A DNA stretch of 64,000 nt from Protonemura montana (lineage: Eukaryota; Arthropoda; Insecta; Plecoptera; Nemouridae), in NCBI GenBank assembly GCA_947568835.1, contig OX387607.1, forward strand, positions 19,061,277 through 19,125,276. The letters run 5' to 3'. Below, piece after piece: positions 21,801-28,700 of this stretch. Every line of letters begins with the position of its first letter. Positions within the stretch are counted from its first letter, which is position 1. The notes under the pieces are model-generated. The model ran no database searches, was not told where the DNA came from, and worked only from the letters and a program-made list of their open reading frames with translations. The position numbers and the translations under genes were made by a program.

Positions 21801-23433
21801 TGATATGGAAACCGAGCTAGACTGGAAAAATTTACGAACAAACTGAGTTACAAACCCAGGACCTCCCAATTGCCAGTCAGAGTTCTACCAACTGAGCTAT
21901 CCGGGTACACATGTTCCAGCTTTGCAGCGTGGAATAAAAGATCCCCACAAGGGAAATCATAAACATCTTGTGTACCGAACGGTTTGGCGCGTTGGTAACA
22001 CTGGTCCTCGTGAGATCACAGAAGTTAAGCAACACTGCGCTGGGTCAGGTATTGGGTGGGTGACCATAATACACATGACCAGTTCTGTTCGGGAGAGAGG
22101 TTGGAGGGATGAAAGTTAAGCAATACTGCGCTGGGTCAGGTATTGGATGGGTGACCATCATACACATAACCAGTTCTGTTCGGGAGAGAGGTTGGAGGGA
22201 TGAAAGTTAAGCAACACTGCGCTGGGTCAGGTATTGGATGGGTGACCATCATACACATGACCAGTTCTGTTCGGGAGAGAGGTTGGAGGGATGAAAGTTA
22301 GTACAGCAACTTCACTTGCCTTGCTTATCAACCTCTCGACAGCAAGGATTTGTGGAGGAATCCTGTTGTTCACGTTGTACCGTCCTTCGGAAGGGAAGTT
22401 AAGCCGGTGGTCCCCTTGGTCTTCGACAGGAGTAGGCTACGTGCCGGCACCGGATTTCCCCTCCTCGCTTCAAGGCTAGATTAGGTTTATCATCATCCAC
22501 TAATTCACCGACAACATTCGAACAGTGCCGCATGACCAGATGTCAAAACATTGCGTCGTTAAACCCCAATAATCAAACATCTTGTGCCAACATTTAATGT
22601 TCTGATTCGTGGTGCATCTGCAGTCAACTCACCAGTTGATGAAGGATGACTTCCCTGCCGAGTGATTGCCAATGAGAAGCACGACAATCTTCTTCCTCGG
22701 CGGCAGAAGCCGCAGACCAAACGTCTCTGCTATCTTGATCAGGCCTGCAACACAACAATCCACTCAAAGACTCATTCACAAATACTGCATTCATCACTAG
22801 CAAACCATAGATGTTCTCTCGAAATGGTATCTTGCTCAAATAGCTGCAACAAATAGGGAATCATAGGCAAAATTTGGCCATCAGGGTGTTATTTCCTGAA
22901 TTTTTAGCAATTTTTTAAGAGGTTAGTAGTTTTTATAACATAAAAAAGACAAGAGTTTTCTCTGAGTAAGAATGGCAAATGAGAAACAAATGTTAACTTA
23001 TCGTGCACCCCTGCTGCGGGGAAAACATGGAATGCCTAGCAGTGAAGAAAACGGAACGGTTTAGAAGCTACCTGTTTGGATGAGATACAAGGACCTGGCC
23101 TCCTTGATTATGTGACATGCTTGGGTCATTCCATGGGTTACGAGAAGTGGAGTCCTTGACGAAAACACCTCGGTGTATGTATGACATTTTATCTCATTTT
23201 AGAGCAGGGCAAAGCCATAGTTGCGCATGCAGCCGGTCTACGTAAGTAGAGATATATTTTGCAGCTTGTATGTAATCTAGTACGCAATCTTTACGGAGCT
23301 TAGCTCTCTCTTTACCTTTATCAGGGTCCGTGTACAGTACGTGGCATTCTCGTAAAATCTTCTCGTTCATCGTAAGCGTGGCCTGGTCGATTGGATTTGC
23401 TGATGGTCGGGTTTTAACACGGGCTGACGACAT
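666..23433 (-). CDS. Dynamin/EHD-like large GTPase gene (seven coding exons plus a tentative C-terminal exon)
   Basis: Seen: exons 23316-23433, 22633-22744, 17299-17447, 7412-7552, 6321-6483, 6142-6238 and 2376-2559 all have GT..AG borders and their phases join without a break into about 321 residues. The G1 P-loop GNHSAGKS falls near residues 65-72, G3 DTPG at 151-154 and G4 SKAD at 215-218, in the right order for a GTPase. After G4 comes a helical stretch starting STRCVNQIEEVC, like the stalk of dynamin-superfamily proteins. Known family: dynamin/EHD/sarcalumenin-type GTPases bind and remodel membranes. I recognise the sequence type from uncharacterised animal GTPases but cannot name an orthologue. 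A hydrophobic segment at 666-887 could be a C-terminal membrane anchor, though its splice join is not resolved. Start: the ATG at 23433 opens the only frame that joins the P-loop exon. Oddity: five of its introns hold tandem arrays or SINEs, and one is a stop-free in-frame minisatellite. Confidence 0.82.
1040..2170. repeat. 114-nt minisatellite, first array
   Basis: About ten copies of a 114-nt unit with the landmark GTTACCACGGGTATATCATG, very similar to each other. It lies in the intron after GTPase exon 7. The same family occurs inverted at 14815-16000 and as one copy at 25755-25875. Confidence 0.95.
2376..2559 (-). CDS. GTPase exon 7, helical stalk segment
   Basis: 184 bp with a strong acceptor (TTTTGCTGCAG) and the donor ACAAG/GTGAGT. 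The product STRCVNQIEEVCVDIERTIN continues with NHTIQNTLNALERDCETV, an amphipathic helical pattern like the post-GTPase stalk of dynamin-type proteins. The last minisatellite unit ends about 11 bases before the acceptor. Confidence 0.88.
2570..6131 (-). repeat. 78-nt minisatellite filling a GTPase intron
   Basis: About 45 copies of a 78-nt unit occupy the intron 2560-6141 from about 10 bases past the donor to about 11 bases before the acceptor. On the minus strand the unit encodes 26 residues (HMSLAPIEDANPAV, then HIHACTMPYTLT) without stops. Higher-order repeats are visible: blocks of four units (312 nt; 2845 and 3157), twelve units (936 nt; 2613 and 3549) and nine units (702 nt; 4017 and 4719 onward). 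Confidence 0.97.
6142..6238 (-). CDS. GTPase exon 6
   Basis: 97 bp, acceptor TTGTAG and donor AACAAG/GTAAGAG. It encodes VMMQIVQELCKRPGL followed by FAMPTIYVPDLNK and ends in phase 0. The intron on its 5' side is only 82 bp. The intron on its 3' side is almost entirely the 78-nt minisatellite, whose first unit starts about 10 bases past the donor. Confidence 0.9.
6321..6483 (-). CDS. GTPase exon 5, G4 motif SKAD
   Basis: 163 bp from a TTCCAG acceptor to a GTATGT donor. The product contains DLVFVFFDPIGQALCKR and then RFYLSKADDAGSESDRQ. SKAD fits the G4 (N/T/S-K-x-D) nucleotide-specificity motif. An in-frame ATG inside the exon (MSDLVF) is not needed as a start because the upstream join is open. 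Confidence 0.92.
6939..6992 (+). repeat. Short tandem repeat (ACTGCCCCTATGTCCCAGG)
   Basis: Three copies of a roughly 20-nt GC-rich unit, related to the copies near 7342-7392 beside the exon 4 donor. Confidence 0.7.
6980..7290 (-). repeat. 5S-rRNA-derived SINE fragment with tandem 91-nt units (copy S1)
   Basis: Three to four units in minus orientation, each containing AGTTAAGC, GGTATTGGATGGGTGACCAT and GTTCGGGAGAGAGGTTGG. The first two blocks correspond to the 3' half of 5S rRNA, including its internal control region. No central SINE domain or tail remains here. Confidence 0.8.
7412..7552 (-). CDS. GTPase exon 4, G3 motif DTPG
   Basis: 141 bp between CTTGCAG and GTAAGAAG. It encodes VDFLSTEISTSKQ, then FVDTPGLVDGDMQYPFDVN, a clear G3 motif in the position expected after switch I. 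Short repeats of a GC-rich block (7342-7392) lie about 20 bp beyond the donor. Confidence 0.92.
7664..7960 (+). repeat. Dispersed repeat family M, copy 1
   Basis: About 300 bp with landmarks TTGACCCTGATTATTTTATT, GTTATCGGAAAATTGTCAGG and AGCATTCAAAACCCAGTTCA. Other copies lie at 10480-10690, 27871-28060, 33590-33870 and 36390-36700. It has no coding capacity; a non-autonomous element is likely, since one locus forms a long palindrome. Confidence 0.8.
8085..8170 (+). repeat. tRNA-derived SINE, 3' part only
   Basis: It contains the T-arm (GGGTTCGAGTCCCCGT) and the AT-rich body that follows it in other copies (GAGAGGTTAGAGTGTTCATA). The first half of the tRNA-like head is absent. Confidence 0.7.
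8258..8830 (+). repeat. SINE leader segment interrupted by a MITE
   Basis: Positions 8258-8367 and 8787-8830 together match the uninterrupted leader at 9686-9830 and, inverted, at 14131-14290. The MITE sits exactly between the two parts. Confidence 0.85.
8368..8781. mobile_element. MITE with long inverted repeats (414 bp)
   Basis: It begins CCGTTGAGTGTAGGTT and ends with the inverted complement AACCTACACTCAACGG. The arms extend inward through AGAGTTTCAACGTC and past the sequence ACCGACAAAAATGCAGAGTA on both sides. It is flanked by TTCTA and TTCCA, a 5-bp target duplication with one change. It has no open frame and is a non-autonomous DNA transposon of unknown superfamily. Confidence 0.88.
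9527..9660 (-). repeat. tRNA-derived SINE with a single, unamplified head (copy C)
   Basis: The minus strand carries one tRNA-like head, from GTCCAAGTAGCTCAATTGG through the T-arm GGGGTTCGAGTCCCC. The AT-rich body continues to about 9490. It is the only complete-looking head without the 52-nt duplication and so serves as the reference state. Confidence 0.8.
9686..10325 (+). repeat. Composite tRNA-derived SINE with seven-fold head module (copy D)
   Basis: Order: leader 9686-9848 (TCAAATTGGAGTTATTCGAG, TGACGTGATATAGCGTCACT), then about seven 52-nt tRNA 5' modules from 9849. The last copy continues into a T-arm (GGGGTTCGAGTCCGCG) and the matching acceptor 3' strand TTTGGAC near 10230. The AT-rich body runs to about 10325. 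It is a nearly full-length example. Confidence 0.85.
10480..10690 (+). repeat. Dispersed repeat family M, copy 2
   Basis: It matches copy 1 from TTGACCCTGATTATTTTCTT through AGTTTTTGTTAAAA. Confidence 0.8.
11129..11405 (+). mobile_element. MITE, 5' half (second copy of the 414-bp family)
   Basis: It matches the first two thirds of the MITE at 8368 (CGTTGAGTGT, ACCGACAAAAATGCAGAGTA, GTGGAGCCACTGTCATACG) and lacks the far inverted repeat. The sequence just before it is again TTCCA. Confidence 0.8.
11800..12640 (+). repeat. 5S-rRNA-derived SINE with seven 91-nt units (copy S2)
   Basis: About seven to eight tandem 91-nt units (AGTTAAGCAACACTG, GGTATTGGATGGGTGACCAT, TTCTGTTCGGGAGAGAGG), then a conserved SINE central block (GTTGTACCGTCCTTCG, CCGGTGGTCC, TTGGTCTTC) at about 12560-12640. 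The unit is the 3' half of 5S rRNA fused to about 40 nt of other sequence. Confidence 0.85.
12660..13760. other. AT-rich intronic stretch without recognised features
   Basis: Only short open frames occur. Positions 12670-12800 resemble 10910-11050 at low identity. Nothing else is supported here. Confidence 0.6.
13765..14290 (-). repeat. Composite tRNA-derived SINE with about five head modules (copy E)
   Basis: This is the mirror of copy D. The body is at 13765-13850 and the T-arm GGGGACTCGAACCCC (plus strand) at about 13856. About five 52-nt modules extend to 14130, and the leader runs to 14290 including TGACGCTATATC. A further body fragment lies at 14435-14515. Confidence 0.85.
14560..14815. 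other. GC-rich non-repetitive island of unknown nature
   Basis: Composition is exon-like in a very AT-rich intron (ACGACCGCGGCCGCTTTCG, GCGACCGCCTCGAGC). Both strands have open frames of 85-94 codons that run on into the adjacent 114-nt array. No protein family is recognised and no clear splice pair was found. Confidence 0.35.
14815..16000. repeat. 114-nt minisatellite, second array (inverted relative to the first)
   Basis: About ten copies in the opposite orientation to 1040-2170 (landmark CATGATATACCCGTGGTAAC). It lies in the GTPase intron between exons 3 and 4. Confidence 0.95.
16095..16200 (+). repeat. SINE 3'-tail fragment
   Basis: It resembles the end of the 5S-derived SINE at 22490-22580, with CATCATCATC, TTCACCGA, AGCAGTGCCACA and the tail CATTAAACACCAATAATCA. 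No head is attached. Confidence 0.55.
16619..16900 (-). mobile_element. Helitron-like 3' end, solo remnant
   Basis: The minus strand ends TACTGCTAG followed by T. Upstream of that end it carries AGAGGC, ATTGTGGTCCCATTAGAGG and TTCAACAAAATGCCACTCCC, as at the ends of the tandem units at 36962-50734. A short TATGGTATT-like stretch lies at its far side. Confidence 0.65.
17299..17447 (-). CDS. GTPase exon 3, switch I region
   Basis: 149 bp with a TTTCAG acceptor and a GTATGC donor. The product runs from YIEEHVQKTGVAIETQ to LHLYPHLKPLQKIQ. Between them is VMVTSGKKRES, where the G2 threonine is expected. A 41-nt minisatellite begins about 65 bp upstream of the acceptor, at 17510. Confidence 0.88.
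17510..19812. repeat. 41-nt minisatellite, large array
   Basis: About 56 copies of a 41-nt unit (AACCTGGATAGAGCATAGG, ATCCAGCCAGCTGATCTCAA). Variant units (TATAGC, AACATAGG, AGTATAGG) recur in the same order at about 18700-18920 and 19220-19440, showing a segmental duplication inside the array. It ends the intron 5' of GTPase exon 3. Confidence 0.96.
19860..21840. other. Intronic sequence without recognised features
   Basis: AT-rich, with only short open frames. A small SINE-body fragment lies at 19806-19860 (TTTTTGATACGGTTATGGTG). Nothing else is supported. Confidence 0.55.
21845..21906 (-). repeat. tRNA-derived SINE head (second type)
   Basis: The minus strand reads ACCCGGATAGCTCAGTTGG, then TAGAACTCTGACTGGCAATT and a T-arm-like GGTCCTGGGTTTGTAAC. 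The A and B box regions are present, but the T-arm does not pair well, so it is not a tRNA gene. A related copy is at 53586-53658. Confidence 0.65.
21995..22590 (+). repeat. 5S-rRNA-derived SINE, near full length (copy S3)
   Basis: 5S-like start GGTCCTCGTGAGATCACAGA, then three 91-nt units. A conserved central domain follows at 22300-22450 (TTGTGGAGGAATCCTG, GTTGTACCGTCCTTCGG, GTGCCGGCACCGG), and a 3' tail with GCGTCGTTAAACCCCAATAA. Known: SINE3-type elements derive from 5S rRNA. The central block resembles the broadly conserved domains shared among animal SINEs (inference). Confidence 0.85.
22633..22744 (-). CDS. GTPase exon 2, P-loop
   Basis: 112 bp bounded by TTGCAG and GTGAGT. It encodes the hydrophobic beta-strand IVVLLIG followed by NHSAGKSSFINW, a canonical G1 motif (GxxxxGKS). 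Both ends are phase-compatible with their neighbours. Confidence 0.9.
23316..23433 (-). CDS. GTPase exon 1 (start codon)
   Basis: This exon encodes 39 residues beginning MSSARVKTRPSANP, with a region rich in charged residues ending LYTDPDK. The donor is AAAG followed by GTAAAG, at phase 1, which is what the next exon needs. The frame stays open past the donor for about 40 more codons (to 23194), so a downstream donor cannot be excluded. The only other GT I see in this frame, at TAC/GTAGAC, would put a stop at the start of the next exon. Confidence 0.7.
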
Positions 23434-23439
23434 TTTTCT

Positions 23440-25380
23440 GTTTCTAGTCTGGTGATCTGTAAATAATAAGACAAAATGTAGCTAAAAACTAAGAACCTCA
23501 AAACATAACAAAGTCTTAGGTTATCCAAATTCGATTAAGTTCCTTAATTAGCCCAAAGCACATTAAATGAAGAAAAAGTTTATATTAATTTAATAGCTAT
23601 TTATATAATTTAGAAGCGCTAAATATTGATACTTTTTACAACTCCAAAACGGCAAAATTAGCGCACTTACTTCGTGTTTGACGTCCCGGCAAGCGTGTTG
23701 TGAGCCCAAGGACGTTACGGTTCTGGTGGCAAATTTTAAAATGAATAATTTCAATTAAGAGGCTTATCCCTTTCTTTAGGTTCAGTTCCCAGAGAACAGT
23801 TTCCACGACTTAGTCAAAAAGCAGCAACGAAATCTTTTCACATCAACAAAAAAACACAGTTATAATTGGTTACAATCAACGGGTGGTTTCAATTATGCTG
23901 TAGATTAAACTGAAGGTACAAACCAACTGATTTATAGGTTAATGCCAATCCTAGTTGTGTTGGTATATTGTGGATTAGTTGCTGTTCATTAAGAATAAAG
24001 CAACTTCATTGGCCTGATAGCCAATTCTGTTCTAGTGTTAAGACAATGATAAATAAATACAAATGTAGCTTTTTGCTTAGGTTAAATTATTGGTAAGTCG
24101 AAAAGAATGTCTCGAGAGTCGAGAATGGAGTTGTTTCATTTTAAACGCTAGAAAAACTTGCGCTTCAACATCGAAAACTATAGAAATTGCTGCTAATGCC
24201 CATTCACGGTTATTTTGCTACATTTGCAATTGCAATTCTCAATTTTAGAGGGAGCATTGCTAATGAGGATATGTACAAATATGAGAAAACATACTAGGTA
24301 ATACTAGCAAGTGCATTTTGGCAGAATTAACTTGCTAACATTTTTATTAAGTCAGCCTTTTTTGGTTGCTAACTAGACGAAAAACTGAGTTTTATCCATG
24401 TACTCTTATTAGCTCTGTGATACCCCCACACATACGTTTCTGGGCAATCATGGGATGAAATTTGTGGTGTTTTTCTGATGTGTACATGTCTTCTCCTGCA
24501 ATGTAGAACCAGAGCCAACTCTGGGCCAACCAGACCAGGTAAGTTGCCAGGCACAACCATCTCAAGTCTGGCAACAGGCTCACAAGTAGGTACTACATAT
24601 TTTTAAGTGACTTAAGGCAAAGTAACCCAAGGTAAGTACCTGTCATATGGCAGTATTCTAAAGCGATACCAGCAGAAATAATAACTAAATTCAACGGAAT
24701 GGCGAAGTCGTTCAGAGCTGTGAGATGATGGCAATGAATTTTAACTCTTTTGCTACTTTAGGAATGACTTACGGTTCTAAAAAGGACTCGAGTCTGTGTT
24801 TTGTAGGCACCAACATCTAAAAATTCTGCATCACATTACCTTTGTATAAATGTATCCAATAATAAAGCACATACAAATAACAGACCTGAGGCGGTGAATA
24901 AGGAAAGTACGATTCACACTATTAAGAGCGTTAGAAAAGTCTGTGTAGATGACGTCCACTTGTTTGCTGTTGTTGAGGTGGTAGGTGACCGATCCAGGGT
25001 CTGACCACCACCACCATCTAACCTCACCATCTCTTAGTCAGCAAACAAGGTAATTAATACAGCAAATGAGGTCAGCAAAGATATACAATTGTACACCAAA
25101 AACTTTGTATTAAAAACTTCACAAATCATCAGCCAGCATTCCTTTATTTTAACAATATTTAACTCCAAAAAAACGGCAAAACAAAACCACAACGCACTTA
25201 CAGTAATCGCACGCGCCTACACTACAGGTATATTATTAAACAATCATTAATCATAACATTAAAGCTTTTTTTGTACCTAATTAATTTCTTGGTAAAAGTG
25301 TCTACTTTCACCACACATTGTATTTTCAGGATCAGAAAGAGCAATATAACTAAGTGACACAACGCTCTCCAGCTTCTTCG
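23440..25380. other. Region upstream of the GTPase start and downstream of PIGL, nothing recognised
   Basis: AT-rich, with scattered short open frames and no repeats of the families seen elsewhere. It should contain the GTPase 5' UTR or promoter and the PIGL 3' UTR, but no element can be placed with confidence. Confidence 0.5.
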
Positions 25381-25582
25381 GCCAACTTTACCGCTGGTAC
25401 CAATCCTGGGTACCGATCACGTAACTTTTACGCCAGATATTACGGACTTTGTCTCCATAAATAAGGTGGAATCACCCGTGAATTTTCCGAGATAATTTTC
25501 GTAATCTATCACGGAAAAGTTGCGCGATCGCTACCCTGAAAATGTTACAGCAGGTAAGAAATCCAGTCCACAAGGCGGTGCT

Positions 25583-25720
25583 TCAATCTTCCAGCTCAAG
25601 GTCGAGCTCAAGGTCAACAATCTCAATCTCCTTCAACGTGTTGATGAACGTGAAGCGGGAAAATCTCATGTACAGTCGACGATACCAGACATACTGCGAG
25701 CGATGAGCTTTCATCGCCCT
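25583..25720 (-). CDS. PIGL: PIGL exon 6 (stop codon)
   Basis: Acceptor TTCTAG. It encodes RAMKAHRSQYVWYRRLYMRF, then FTFINTLKEIEIVDLEL, and stops at 25583. The RSQxxWxRRLYxxFSR block is the typical end of PIG-L. The acidic tail after it is not a conserved part of the family. Confidence 0.93.
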   Translation of the reverse strand, partial: RAMKAHRSQYVWYRRLYMRFSRFTFINTLKEIEIVDLELDLELED

Positions 25721-28700
25721 CTAGAATAAAACAACGGCATTCATTAATTTAACTTGGGAGCTTCTCAATTCTGCTATCTTATGTTACCACGGGTATATCA
25801 TGGCCTAGCATAGGAGGTTCAATGGTAGATTCAACGTTTGGTAGCCATGGAGATGCTGAGATCGCCTGACAGAGGCAAACTATTACAAAAAAAGGCAAGA
25901 CCATAAAAAAAGGAAATTATTTATGAGCTTACAACTCAACACATCCCAAAAGTGCATTGCAATTTGGAACAAAACTGTGGCAAAGTGAAAAGCTGATACC
26001 TCTAGTAAATCCAGTAAATCCAGAGCAACCTTCTCAGACTTCTCCTGGCTGTAAAATTGAAGCTAGAATTCTAAAAATCGAATATGTTGTAAAAAAGGAC
26101 GGCAAATAGGTTTCAATTTCCGCAAGTTATTTCTCCAAGAGCCAAATTAAACTCAAAATGGACGCCAGAACGAAACACTCACAAGGGATATTTTTCTTTG
26201 GTTGGTGAAATTGGAGATTTCACTTGCTAAGCTCATCTATAAAATACCCAGCACATTTCAAGACTTTGCTACTTAATAATGCTAGTGTTGAAAAAAAATC
26301 TGTTATTTCTATTTATATTATGTGTTCTTAAAACTATGTTTAAATATAGAATTAACTGTTTAATACTGGGGTTAAAAAAAATGAATGTAAAGGACATTCA
26401 GAAAAAGAACTGACTCTTATCGCGGCTCGATCGCGGCTGGTGGCGATGTACCAGAAGCTGGACAGCAGAAAGCAGATCGGAAGATCCAGGAAGAAAGCGT
26501 ACTTGCGTAGCAGGTGCGTGGACTCCAGAGCAAATGCCCGGCAATCTGGAACCAGGCAGACAACATCTAGGTTAATTATCCAATTATTTAGGAAGGAGAA
26601 ACCCGGTGCCGGCACGTAGCCTACTCCTATCGAAGTGCACCAAGGGGACCACAGGCTTAACGTCCCTTCCGAAGGACAGTACAACGCGAACAACAGGATT
26701 CCTCCACAAATCCATGCTGTCGAGAGGTTGATAAGCAAGGCGAGTGAAGTTGCTGTACTAACTTTCATCCCTCCAACCTCTCTCCCAAACAGAACTGGTC
26801 ATGTGTATGATGGTCATCCATCCAATACCTGACTCAGCGCAGTGTTGCTTAACTTTCAACCCTCCAACCTCTCTCCCAAACAGAACTGGTCATGTGTATG
26901 ATGGTCACCCATCCAATACCTGACTCAGCGCAGTGTTGCTTAACTTTCATTCCTCCAACCTCTCTCCCGAACAGAACTGGTCATGTGTATGATGGTCACC
27001 CATCCAATACCTGACCCAGCGCAGTGTTGCTTAACTTTCATCCCTCCAACCTCTCTCCCGAACAGAACTGGTTCACTTAACATTCCAAGCTAGGAATTAA
27101 TTATGACATATGTACCCAATCAACCAATGGTGATTACCGACATTGTATCAACATAATAACTCTCCAGTACTCACACGATGGAAGTTTCTTCTCCATGCAA
27201 AGATATGCTATGGCGTAATATATGGAGATGTGGTTTTGATGACGGCTGACACCAGCTCCATCAAATGTTATTACCTGCAAATATCAGGAAAACAATCACA
27301 ACTCAAGAACCTCTTCAAGTCATGTTGAACATTTGATTGAAAATGCAAATGCTTTCAATGGGCAAAGTGTTTTGGTACCTACTTGGACTACAAACCTACT
27401 TTTATGACAAACCTCTCAAGGCAATCCCCAGAATTGGGAAGATTTAATATACGATTCAACTTTTGTCGATGTATTTTGAAATTGATATTTACTCTTAATA
27501 ATTTAATAGTTTATAATTATACTCTAATAAACGAGCTCACACCGTGTCAAGCTATTGATGTAAATTGTAATAAATGAGCCGAATAAAATTCAATCAATCA
27601 AATGCTGGCTGTCACATTCACACTAAACACAAAAACCAAGACACATATCTTAGTAAAAATACGGTGAAACACACAAAAACACAACCCTTCCCTAAATAAA
27701 TTATGTATATCCTATAACAAAAACTATTTGAAATGGGTTTTGAATGCTAAGTGAAGAACAACTAAATTTCACAACGTTTTGTAACACGTACTAGTTACTT
27801 CTTCAAAGTTAGTGCAGTCCTGACAATTTTCCCATAACAAAAGAACCACATAAAATTATAAAAATTATAACAATTGTTATAATTTTATGTGGTTCTTTTG
27901 TTATTGGAAAATTGTCAGGACTGCTCTTACCCTTGAAGTAGTAACAGGTACAAGTTACGAAACTTCGGGAAATTTAGTTGTTCTTTACTTAGCATTCAAA
28001 CCCCATTTCAAATAGTTTTTGTTAAAACTAATGCTAAGGATAAATCAAGTAGACATGAGTCTAAAAACCATCATATGTATATACTTTTTACAACCAGGTA
28101 TTTGGATGCTAAGTAAAAAACTAAGTAATTTCCCAATGTTTTGTAACATTTGTCTTTTGTAACAGGCACAAGTTACAAAACATTGGGAAAATTACTTCTT
28201 TTACTCAGCATTCAAAACCCAGTTGCATGTAGTTTTTTTTCCAACACTAGGGCTAATGTAAGTGAGTCTACAAACCATAGCAGTTCTACCAATATATGAA
28301 TAAATTATGTACTTACTGTATCTATGGAATATCATGTACTTACTGTATCTATGCAATATCATGTACTTACTGTATCTATGCAATATCATGTACTTACTGT
28401 ATCTATGCAATATCATGTACTTACTGTATCTATGGAATATGATTCTATTTGGTTCAATGTGTAGCTTGCCACGATTTCTTCCCGCCATCGTACAGTCGGG
28501 TTGTCAGGTAAGTTTTGGTTGCTGGAAACAACAAAGTAGATTGACTCCACGAGGAAAGATCTAAACACGAAGCTTTCAAGCGTCAGTCTTCAAGTGTCTT
28601 AGGTATAGGTAAAAATATAATGGTAAAAGCTGTAGGTATACAAGTTGAATTTCATGATTTGCAAATACTTTTCCTCTGTAACATATATGTGTTTTCACTA

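Noticed and set aside
21995-22150. Functional 5S rRNA gene
   Set aside because: Only the 3' half is present, diverged and joined to SINE sequence.
26635-26832. Open frames starting MKVSTATSLALLINLS and similar (also at 22291 and 35776)
   Set aside because: The same frame recurs in each 5S-derived SINE because it is the conserved central domain, and the copies are not genes. At 26352-26768 it merely fuses by read-through to PIGL exon 5.
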